64,000 nucleotides of DNA from Symbiodinium natans (taxonomy: Eukaryota; Sar; Dinophyceae; Suessiales; Symbiodiniaceae): contig CAJNDS010002336.1 in the NCBI GenBank assembly GCA_905221605.1, positions 225,208 through 289,207 of the forward strand, read 5' to 3'. Shown one piece after another: positions 55,491 through 64,000 of this stretch. The notes below the pieces were generated by a model, which saw only the letters and a list, made by a program, of their open reading frames with translations, did no database searches and had not been told where the DNA came from. Position 1 is the first letter of the stretch. Every line of letters starts with the position of its first letter. The position numbers and the translations under genes are program-made.

Positions 55491-55997
55491 CTATGAGTTA
55501 CCTATGGGTCTCTGGGCGAAGCTTTGCGGGTCTTTTAAGGGGTGTCCCAAAATAATCAACCTGGCACCGAGCAGTAGACAATGATTTATAGCAACCCCAC
55601 CAATAGTTACAAATGGAACACGGTACACGGTACCGTAGGCACAGAACAGTGATACCAAAAAATAAAAAGTCATGTGCATCGTCAAGAAAACTAGCAGATG
55701 TAGACCAGGACAGGCCTTGCACGAGCCGGGATTTGCGAGGCATCCAAAAAGTTCTAGAGCCTTTCTCCCCCAATGTCGAAGATCTCTCTGACGTTCGGGG
55801 GCGTCTTGAAACACTTTGGAAAACTTGTGGTCAAGGAAGACGTTTGTCCATGCGCCGATAAGGGGCGGCGCTAGGACCTGAGTTCGACATTGCAGCACCA
55901 CAACATAAACCACGCGTTGCGGGCTAGGGCCTCGCAAACTGTGGGCGGCCAGATGTCTCCGCGATTTTCGGCTTCGGCCACGTGCGCAGAAACCCAC
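55491..55997 (-). CDS. Uninterrupted frame with hydrophobic segments, unknown
   Basis: 168 codons without a break, unusual for this window. Two likely membrane spans: VFLTMHMTFYFLVSLFCAYG and TIGGVAINHCLLLGARLIIL. Upstream part WTNVFLDHKFSKVFQDAPER. It lacks telomere repeats. It might be an inserted or retroposed fragment, or a chance frame. Confidence 0.3.
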   Translation of the reverse strand: MGFCARGRSRKSRRHLAAHSLRGPSPQRVVYVVVLQCRTQVLAPPLIGAWTNVFLDHKFSKVFQDAPERQRDLRHWGRKALELFGCLANPGSCKACPGLHLLVFLTMHMTFYFLVSLFCAYGTVYRVPFVTIGGVAINHCLLLGARLIILGHPLKDPQSFAQRPIGNS

Positions 55998-56819
55998 TTG
56001 CGATCCCTGGACCCATCCATCCCTTTTTCGGGTTACAGGATTTAGGGTTCGAGGGGCTTAGGTAAGCTTCAAACGAAAGCTTACACTTTGAGTCAGAGTC
56101 GCCCGAACCCTAAACCCTATACCCTCTAAGAATTTCACAGGCCCTGAGCCCTAAACCAAAACTTTGAACCCCGCCCGAAACCTAAAGACGTAACCCCAAA
56201 GGTTGCTAGCTGGCTTTGACCACACCTCGTCCCGGGTCAGCACCTCCCCTCCCAAACAACCACAGCCAGATGCCCCAAACTCTGCCACAAACCCTGCAGC
56301 TACAAACCCTAAACCCCAAAGCCCAAACCCTAAACCCGAAGCCCCAAACCCTAAACCTCAAAGCCTTAAGGACCCTAAACCCAAAACAGGATGGCTTGAG
56401 AATGGCACTGTGTTCCAGCAATCATGAAGAAGGTTCGATCCCGGAGTTCTTTCGGACTCAGGGTTTTCTCAGGGTTTAGGGTTTAGGGTTTCGGGTTCAG
56501 GGTGTAGGGTTTTTTCAGGGTTTAGGGTTTAGGGTTTCGGGTTTCGGGTATAGATTTCGGGAACAGGGTTTAAGTTTTTGTTGTTTTTTTTTCAGGGGTT
56601 TCGGGTTCCGGGTGTCGGGTTTAGTGATAAGGTCTAGGGGGTATTGTGTACTAGTAGGGTTCAAGCTTCGGCTTCCTGGGCTTACATTCCCTACTAGTTG
56701 GTTAAGAACCCCAAAAAGAATTTAAAGAAAATGATAATCCCTCTGTTACCTTTAATAAGGAAGAACATGTTTCCTTTTTTTTGGGGGGGTCTTAAGCAAT
56801 TAGTAGTACCCGAGGCCCT

Positions 56820-58102
56820 GATAATTTTCAATCTCGCGTCGACTCGCGCGGCGTGCCTCGTGTCGGACACCGACCAGGAATCTTTGCGGACCTTTGTCAG
56901 CATTCGACCCCAGGGGTAACTTGCGAAAGCTACATCGTAAACCCCCCCAACCCATAAAGCCTCTGAAAAAAACCTTAAACCCCAAACCCCAAACCCTAAA
57001 CCCTGTTATCGGCCTACCGATTCTAATGCTGTGATCGCAGATCGCAGTTCCCAGCACCGCCTCTGCCACAGCCCCTAACCCTGCTGAACCCCAAATCCCT
57101 CAACCCTGAAGGTTTAGGGTTTAGGGTTTAGGGTTTAGAGCTTAGAGTTTAGGGTTTAGGTTTAGGGTTGAGTCCTATAAGCCCTGGCTTAAAGCGCTTA
57201 GGGCTTACGATATTTCAGGGTGCACCCTGAACCTTGTGAGCCCGTACCCCATGATATCCCCTATAAGCTCTTCGAAAGCCCTTCGAAGGCCCTTTGAAAG
57301 CTTGCAAAGTCGCGCATTCAGCACAGTAAGCCCTTAAGCCCTCAAGAATTGCTTCTGGGGCCAAGGCGTGTATGTAGTTGGGATCTGCCCCACGTATCTG
57401 TTCCCAGCGCTGTGGTCGGGTCCAGGGTTTAGGTTTTGGGGTCCAAGGGTCCAGGGTTTAGGGTTTGGGGCTTAGGGTTTCGGAGGTTTGGGTTTGGGTC
57501 GCAAGACCCGTAAGGCCACAAACCCCAGAAACTCCGTCCCATCATACAAGCCCTCAACCCTCCACCCACAGTACCAAGTCCTAGTTGCTGAGTGTCCTGG
57601 GCGAAGCTTGAAATTTTGGTATATCTACAATCAGTACTCGATTCTGATGACCACGCAGCAACTCAGACAGGGACCTCGCCTCCAACAGTTCGCGGACCTG
57701 CAGATTCAGACTGTGGGTGCGAGGTTACAGGATCTTTTGGGTTTAGATCTGTGCACCGTCGTCGTGAGTCTATTTCTTGAGCGTGTCTATAAGAGCAGAT
57801 GGCCAAGTCTGCTAGCTCATCTGCTTCGTGTTGTGCTCCTCGCAGGTCGCAAGCTTGTGACACTCCCTGGCTGAGACAACCAACCCTCAACCCTGGGGTT
57901 TACGGTCTCGCAACCTACAGCCCTCTTCGAATAACCTGATCCAAAACCCTATAGGCCCCAGGGCGCAAACTCCGGTTTTGGGGTTTAGGGTTTCGGGTAT
58001 AGGGTTTAGAATTTAGGGTTGGGGGTCCAAGTTTTCGCCCCAAACTGCAACCACTGGCCTCAAGGACGTGGTTCTTGGCAGCCTCGGGTGTGTGAGCCGC
58101 AA
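56820..58102 (-). CDS. Series of short exons, unknown protein
   Basis: 58059-58102 (AAHTPEAAKNHVLE, GC donor GAG/GCC), 57340-57409 (RWEQIRGADPNYIHALAPEA.. to GC donor), about 57008-57065 (AVLGTAICDHSIRIG), about 56825-56930 (LPLGSNADKGPQRFLVGVRH, then EARRASRREIENYQ). All minus strand with plausible AG acceptors. Possibly the same gene as the ankyrin exons; phases between them were not proven. Confidence 0.45.
57550..57874 (+). CDS. Plus-strand frame, unproven
   Basis: The plus frame reads FWYIYNQYSILMTTQQLR, RLQQFADLQIQTVGARLQDL and VVVSLFLERVYKSRWPSLLA before a stop at 57874. It looks protein-like but is the only plus-strand candidate among minus-strand exons and has no recognised domain. 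Confidence 0.25.
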
Positions 58103-58123
58103 CTTGCAGGCTCATGGGACTTG

Positions 58124-58271
58124 CTTGGTAGCCCAGTACACAGCCACCTTTTGAAAACTGTTTGGGTTTAGGGTTTAGGGTTCAGGGTTTAGGGTTTAGG
58201 GTTTAGGGTTTAGGGTTTAGGGTTTAGGGTTTCTTCAAGTAAGGGGCAAAGGGTACCACTGGGCTACCAGG
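58124..58271. mobile_element. MITE-like element, family P, containing a TTTAGGG array
   Basis: Ends CTTGGTAGCCCAG and CTGGGCTACCAGG (inverted), with family body CAAAGGGTACCACTGGGC. Positions 58164-58232 are about ten TTTAGGG units in place of the body seen at 52103-52214. ACTTGCTT and GCTTGCTT lie at the two edges, a possible target duplication with one mismatch. Confidence 0.8.
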
Positions 58272-59185
58272 CTTGCTTCCTAACTGAATATGCCTGTCAG
58301 AAGCCGGACTGTAATTTGGCCCCTCTTACCCGCCTCTTTGCCAGCCCTCCGAAGAAACTTGGCTTAGAGCCACAAACTCATACCCTGAACTCCCTAAACC
58401 CCTACACCCCAAACTTGAGGTTTCAGCGGTTGGGGTTTAGGGTTTAGGGTCTAGGGTCTAGGGTCTAGGGTCCAGGGTCTAGGGTATAGGGTTTGCGGTT
58501 TGGATGTAGGGTTTTGGATTTAGGGTTTAGGGTTTTAGGGTTACGCCTGTGTTTTTGAGCCCTTGGGGCCCTTGATCTTGGGTGTTGGGGTCGGGTTTTT
58601 CGGGGTAAAAAACACGAAACCCTCAATGCCCTGGGGTTTGGGACGTTTGGGTCCAGTGTTTTGGCTTCTTGTTGTTTAGGGTGTTGGTATCTTGTTTCGG
58701 GATCTGGCAGCCCCAAGGACGGATGTCAGTTCTAGCTTGGATCCCCTAGGCACGAGCCGCAAGCACGAATGGGAGGCTGCTCTGACTCAGGCTTCATGAT
58801 GGCTCAGTTTGCGTGGAAAAACCCTCAACCCTAAACCCTAAACCCTAAACCCTAAACTCCCTTGCACATTAGACAAAGGGAGCCCCCAGCAAAATAATGG
58901 CGTTTTCCTATGTCTGCCAGCTTCACAAGAAACCGCCAACATACATACTGCTTGTTCCGCAAGACCCTACACCCTAATTACACCCTAAACACCACTAAGC
59001 CAACCAGTCAGGGGCTGAGATTCAGGGCTTTCGCGCGCTTTATCTAGGAGGTTCGGTCAGGCTTCAGGAAGTTTAGCCTAAGCCAAAAACCCTAAACCCT
59101 AAACCCTGAACCCTAACCCTAAACCCTAAGCCCGAAGCCCGAAGCCCTAAGCCCTAAGCCCTAAGCCCTACGCCCTAAGCCCTAC

Positions 59186-59273
59186 CTCGAGCCCCATTAA
59201 CAAAAGGCCCCGTAACGTGGTCGAGGATGGCCGGAATCTGCCGCATGGCGTAGTTGGCGCGTACGGACATGGC
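59186..59273 (-). CDS. Exon, unknown protein
   Basis: A strong acceptor with pyrimidine tract (CCCTTCTCTGCAG) opens AMSVRANYAMRQIPAILDHV, ending at donor GAG/GTAGGG in a telomere-like tract. One of the clearest splice-site pairs in the right half. Function unknown. Confidence 0.55.
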
Positions 59274-59344
59274 CTGCAGAGAAGGGCAGTTTTGCGTCGT
59301 TCTCTCCCTTCTTAGTATTAGGGTTTAGGGTTTCGGGTTTAGGT

Positions 59345-59368
59345 GACTTTCTCTCTCTCTTTCTCTCG

Positions 59369-59427
<59 letters not shown>

Positions 59428-59525
59428 GCTCTCTCTATCTCTCTCGCTCTCTCTCTCTCTCTCTCTCGCCTCGCTATCTCCCTCTCTCTCTCTGTCTCCG
59501 TGTCTCTGTCTCCCTCCGTATCTCC
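59345..59525. repeat. CT microsatellite
   Basis: About 170 bp of CTCTCT with occasional G or A. Confidence 0.95.
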
Positions 59526-59796
59526 CCTGAAGTTTGAAGCTTAGAATTGTGGAATCCTGGTTCAGGGGCCTGGGGTGTTGAAGGATTTCTTGGAGTTCTA
59601 CTATGGTTAAAGGGTGTGTTTAGGGTTTTGGCTTTAGGGTTTATGGTTTGGGGAATAGGGTTGAGGGTTTGCGTGCGGGTTCGCGGTGGGGTGTGGGAGG
59701 GGGTTGAGGAAGAAAGGCGAGTGAGGAAACGTATGAACTTCCGACATTCCGAACCCCAAAGCCCAGCAACCCCTGCTTCTTAGTTGGGACTGAATT

Positions 59797-59934
59797 GCTT
59801 CTTAGTTGGGAATGAGCCCTGTATATACCCCTTTAAGGGAGTAAACCCTAAACCCTAAACCCCAAACCCCAAACCCTAAACCCTAAACCTTAAGCCCTAT
59901 GGGGCCTTCATTCCCTCATTCCCTACTAAGAACC
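59797..59934. mobile_element. MITE-like element, family S, containing a CCCTAAA array
   Basis: GCTTCTTAGTTGGGAATGAG at the left and CTCATTCCCTACTAAGAACC at the right are inverted. In between, 59842-59894 is CCCTAAA-derived. The left end is partly duplicated at 59775-59790. Confidence 0.75.
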
Positions 59935-60028
59935 CCCGAGCCCAGAAGCTGAGAGCTGCACCGAGTGCGCGCTGCGCGGGTAGGCAGAGGGCTGCCCCTC
60001 CTGCAGCTGCTGGGTGTGGGATCGAACC

Positions 60029-60173
60029 CGTGGATGTTCCCCAAGGTTTAGGGTTTAGGGTTTAGGGTTTAGGGTTTAGGGTTTATTCCCCCGTATACGA
60101 ACAGTCCTTCATTGGGATTCTAGTACCCCCTACTACAATCCCGATTAAGGACTGTTAGATAGGAACATCCCAA
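60029..60173. mobile_element. MITE-like element, family N (copy 3), split by a TTTAGGG array
   Basis: TGGATGTTCCCC at the left and GGAACATCCCAA at the right are the family ends. The body (CGTATACGAACAGTCC, GATTAAGGACTGTTAG) matches copies 1 and 2. Positions 60044-60087, six TTTAGGG units, lie where copy 1 has only about eight bases. No target duplication remains visible. Confidence 0.85.
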
Positions 60174-60769
60174 CCTTCCCGATAAGCGATAAGCCCGAAA
60201 TACCCGTAAACCGTTAAACTAAAAGGCAACCCTTCAGCGCTAAAACCATCGTGAATCCTTCAACCTTTATAGATCGTTGAACGCTTAAGCCCTTGAGGTA
60301 TCGGATTTAGGCCGGCGTAAGTATATAGGACTTTGTGCCTTGGGGGTGTTGGTGGCTTAGGGTTTGTGGGGGCTCCACTTGGGTCTGGCTGAGGGGTCGT
60401 ATATGCTCGTTCAGCTCTAAATCCGCGGTTGCTTTGACAGATCCCACCTGTTCGCCCCAAAGCCCTAAATCCGAAAGAGCCCTACCCAATCGACTAATTA
60501 TTCGCTTGAGCCCCCCCCCCCCCCCCCCGCCAGATAAATTTGAAGATAACAATCCCTCTATGAACCTGCCTATTTTTGTTGCTTTCACTTTTTTGTTTGG
60601 GGAGTGGGGTGGTTCTTAAGATGGTAGAAAAGGAGACCATCGTTGCCGTACCCGAGAAGAAGCCCGACAAACTACCAAAAAAATCAGAAAAACACAACCC
60701 TACACCCCCTAAGCCCTAAACCCTAAACCCCAAACCGGCACAGCCTCTGGTTTTTCTTGTGCTCGCAAC

Positions 60770-60850
60770 AGGCCCACAAGGGGTGGGTCTTGCCAGCCAC
60801 CCTCTGGGAGCGCGCGGAGCAGGCAGAGCGAAAATTTGCTTCTTGAGCTC
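60770..60850 (-). CDS. Candidate exon
   Basis: GC-rich, coding-like island with three open minus frames, for example FSLCLLRALPEGGWQDPPL. The frame could not be fixed. It is separated from its neighbours by telomere-type repeats. Confidence 0.3.
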
Positions 60851-60939
60851 CAGGGCTCGCAGGGTTTAGGGTTTAGGGTTTAGGGCTTAGGCCTCAGGGT
60901 TTAGGTTTTAGGGTTTGGGTTCAGGGTTCAGAAAATCTG

Positions 60940-61540
60940 TCACAAGCATGCCTTTCGCGACCATGCCCAAAACACTGCTTTTTACAGCGTTTATGCCCAA
61001 AAAAGCTGGGCTTTTCTGCGTTACCCTGTAAGCAAACAACCCTCAACATTAAACCCATGACCCGGCCTTCAAATCCAAATACTTTGAACTCAGCCATACA
61101 TCCTCGAAAACTCTCTCTAAAATAAAGTTTTGTTCTGCAGCCTCTTCAAAAATGAGCTTACAACCCGAGCAAAAACGCAGTTAGGCCCAAAGTTTACTTC
61201 AGCCTCTAGTGTTTCGCCCACCTGCCTGAACAACAGTTTTAGTTGAGATTGCGCTCTCGCTGTGGTTTCGCACGTATCCATGCAAAACGCCTCATTCCGA
61301 AATCTCTACAAATGCACAGGCGCGCACAGGCGCCGTTACCATGTTTCAGTGTGTATGTGTAGTATATGACTCTTCATTGTTATATACAACCATAAACAGT
61401 ACAAATCCATAAACATACAAATACTAGGATGGCCCTTAAAACCCTCTGAAAAAAAAGTCCTGAATATGATCCTCTTAAACCCAACAAGGGAAAATATAAA
61501 ATGTCCCAGGGGCCCACCTAGAATATAAGTGCAATATAAA
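60940..61540. other. Stretch without gene or telomere array
   Basis: AT-richer unique sequence with no exon that I can defend. Confidence 0.5.
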
Positions 61541-61780
61541 CCCCTAAACCCTAAACCCTGAACCCTAAACCCTAAACCCTAAACCCTAAACGGGTAACCT
61601 AGGAATACCAAGGGTGCCCTTCGGGATGAAAGGGGCTTAGAAGGGGACCTCAAACCCCAAACAAGTGACTAAGGGCCCACTCCGGTTCCCAGTATCCCTA
61701 AACCCTAAACCCTAAACCCTAAACCCTAAACCCTAAACCCTAAACCCTAAACCCTAAACCCTAAGGAAACCAGGGCCTAC

Positions 61781-62261
61781 TTCTGCACGCGAAGAGACGT
61801 AAGGCCCGAGCTCTGCAACCTTTGCCTGTCCCCGGGCATCCCGGATTCTGCGGCTCAGCAACCGGACAGCTGGGAGGTTTACAAGTCTCTCGGTCTGTGG
61901 GCTTAGGGCTTAGGGCTTAGGGCTTAGGGCTTAGGGTTTAGGGCTTGGGGCTTAGGGTTTAGGGTTCAGGGTTTAGGGTTTAGGGATTAGGGCTTAGGGG
62001 TTGAGGGTTTAGGGCTTAGGGTTTAGAATTTGGGGGTTTAGGGCTTGCAGGGTTTGTAGGGTTTGTGGGGTTTGGGGTTTCTAGGGTTCAGGGTTCGTAG
62101 CGTTTGTAGGTTTGTAGGGTTTAGGCTTTATATTTCTAGGGTTTAGGCCTTGTTGGGTTTAGGGTTCACATGCGATAACGCCACAAGCCAGAGGGGAAGC
62201 GACATGTTCTCTGAGGAGCTTATGGAGCTTAGGAGTCGGCCCCAGGACCTCTTCGAGTTCC
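61781..62261 (-). CDS. Two phase-matched exons, unknown helical protein
   Basis: Exon 62170-62261 (acceptor TTTAAG) reads ELEEVLGPTPKLHKLLREHV then PLACGVIA and ends with one base before donor GTGAAC. Exon 61781-61869 (acceptor CTCCCAG) supplies two bases, making Ser, then VRLLSRRIRDARGQAKVAEL and GPYVSSRAE at donor GTAGGC. The join is exact. The intron between holds TTTAGGG- and CTTAGGG-type repeats. No family recognised. Confidence 0.6.
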
Positions 62262-62654
62262 CTTAAACCTTATAAACCCAAAAACCCTGAAACCTAAACC
62301 CTAAACCCTAAACCCTAAACCCTAAACCCTAAACTCCACACTCTCCGAGTTCCCTTAAACCCTAAACCCGAAAACCCTAAACCCTAAACTCTTCGAGTGG
62401 TATGTTTTTGCTTGTAGATAAGGCAGTCTAAGAAATTATGGTAATAGGATTCGGGTTAGGGATGTCCACGCCCACAGGACCAGCCCCCCAGCACCCGCCA
62501 AGTAAGTATCAAGATGCTCGGAACGTCTCACACCTTAGGGGTTCTTACGGCTTGATGGAGGAGGCTTTAGGGTTATAGTGTTTAGGGTTTAGGACTTAGG
62601 GTTTAGGGTTTATAGGGGCTGAGGATTTAGGGTTTAGGGACCCCCGGTGAGACG

Positions 62655-63200
62655 TGTATGGTCCGCTCCGCTCCGCGGCGCTTTTGGACGACTCGGCCGG
62701 CGACAAGATGCATGGGCGGCTTAGGGGTCAGGATGGTTTAGGGTTTATAGGGTATAGGGTTTAGGGTTTAGGGTTTAGGGTTTAGGGGTTAGGGGTTGAG
62801 GGTTTGGGGTTAAGGGTTTAAGCGTTTACGATTTAGGGTTTGGGGTTTAGGATTTCAGGCTTCAGGGCTTTAAGTGTTTCGATGCTCTAGGCGTCAGGGG
62901 CTTAGGGCCGCGCGGCCTTAGGAGGTGTCGAAACGATGGCTTGATAGGGGCTACTGCAAAGCCTAAACCTCCAAAAATGTCACCCGAAGGCCAACCCTAA
63001 ACCCTAAACCCTAAACCCTGAACCCTAAACCCTAAACCCTAAACCCTAGACCCTAAACCCTAAACCCTAAACCCTAAACCCTAAACCCTAAACCCTAAAC
63101 CCTAAACCCTAAACCCTATCCTCGAGTTGGTCTCCCCCGGGACCTAGGTCCGCCAGGAGCTTTCGGCCGCGGTGCTGGCGTGCAATCGGTGGCTTCGACG
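62655..63200 (-). CDS. Candidate exons
   Basis: About 63130-63205, after CTGGCAG, reads LRAVEATDCTPAPRPKAPG and ends at a GT donor; a plus-strand reading (ELSAAVLACNRWLRRLSAAS) is also possible. About 62640-62715 reads LVAGRVVQKRRGAERTIHV. A perfect CCCTAAA array (63000-63118) lies between them. Confidence 0.3.
63000..63118. repeat. CCCTAAA array
   Basis: About sixteen units with one CCCTAGA. Other arrays over about 60 bp in the right half are at about 41680-41910, 44763-44842, 47383-47475, 50870-50965, 52483-52585, 53041-53105, 53172-53252, 53556-53676, 61695-61765 and 63660-63925. Confidence 0.95.
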
Positions 63201-63939
63201 GCTCTCAGCTGCCAGCCGACACGTTTATGTTTTAGGGTTTAGGGTTTAGGTTTTAGGGTTTAGGGTTTAGGGTTTAGGGCTCAGGGTTCAGGGTTCAGGG
63301 CTTGAGAGAGGCTCAGGGTTCAAGAATTTTGGGACTTCGGGTTTAGGGTTTAGGGTTTAAGGGTTAGGGTAGATGGTTCAGGAGAGGTTGGCGCGTTGAG
63401 AGTTCAGGTCCACAACTGGTGTCTTAAGGAATTCTCAAACTGAATGCCCCAAACCCTCAAAACCCTCTAACCTTAGGGCAGTGACATGCATGGTCCCTTC
63501 ATATGGGCCCTTAAATGGGGACCCCTTATATACCCTGCACAGCCCAAGCGCCCATACTTCAGAACCCTTTGAAGGAAACATATTCAGAGCCCATGAAACT
63601 TGGATAACCCGAAAGCCTAAGACCCTAAGACCATGCGCGCTTGACTCTGAAACCCTGGAAACCCTCGAACCCTAAACCCTAAACCCTGAAACCCTCTGAC
63701 CCGTAACCCTCAAAACCCTCGAGCCCTAAACCCTAAACCCTAAACCCTGAAACCCTAAGCCCTAAACCTTCAGCCCGGAACCCTGAAACCCTAAACCTTA
63801 AGCCCGGAACCCTGAAACCCTGAACCCTAAACCTTAAGCCCGGAACGACCCTAAACCCTGAACCCTAAACCCTAAACCCTAAACCCTGAACCCTAAACCC
63901 TAAACCCTGAACCCTGAACCCTACTCTTCCTGGTGGTCC

Positions 63940-63985
63940 TTTGGATCCATGTCGGGCGGCAAACGCAGCTGAGGAGGCCGCGGCG
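63940..63985 (-). CDS. Candidate exon at the window edge
   Basis: After CTCCTCAG the frame reads LRLPPDMDPKDHQEE up to GTAGGG. It shows that the exon/telomere-repeat pattern continues beyond the window. Confidence 0.4.
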
Positions 63986-64000
63986 ACGTCCGACTTTAAG

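Noticed and set aside
60000-60045. tRNA T-arm-like word GGGTTCGATCCC on the minus strand (also near 56430)
   Set aside because: The stem does not pair beyond two or three bases and no acceptor, D or anticodon arm could be found.

Overview
The window looks like nuclear DNA of a dinoflagellate or close alveolate. Three things support this. Every gene I could piece together lies on the minus strand (a one-way gene string). Coding sequence is cut into many very short exons. The introns that can be placed by reading frame and homology often use GC and sometimes GA donors, with a G after the acceptor AG, a habit known from dinoflagellates. The telomere-type motif TTTAGGG / CCCTAAA also fits. There is no prokaryotic gene organisation. 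Long open frames are mostly misleading here, so the annotation was built from exon pieces whose phases join; gene ends and several exons remain unresolved.

Layout, left to right (all genes run right to left). 1-2.5 kb: a GT25-type glycosyltransferase. 4.4-7.7 kb: a secreted glycoside hydrolase family 17 (beta-1,3-glucanase-like) gene, eleven exons resolved. 9-18.8 kb: unknown genes and a BUD23-like rRNA methyltransferase. 20-23 kb: exons of further unknown genes. 23.1-35.9 kb: one unknown gene of nine phase-compatible exons, with a 7.7 kb intron holding a TTTTAGGG array, a 2.2 kb field of AT-rich giant palindromes, a large hairpin, an 88-bp minisatellite and duplicated pyrimidine-rich DNA. 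38.5-47.6 kb: a VDAC-type mitochondrial porin gene, nine small exons joined in frame. 48-64 kb: more short minus-strand exons, including an ankyrin repeat split over two exons.

The most striking property is that, from 31 kb to the end, introns are loaded with telomere-like arrays in both orientations. At least five short terminal-inverted-repeat elements, from three families, carry such an array inside them. Other copies of the same families lack an array, and two of the short intron elements are flanked by perfect 8-bp direct repeats. I read this as an intron-dwelling population of small transposons that either acquire or carry telomeric repeats.
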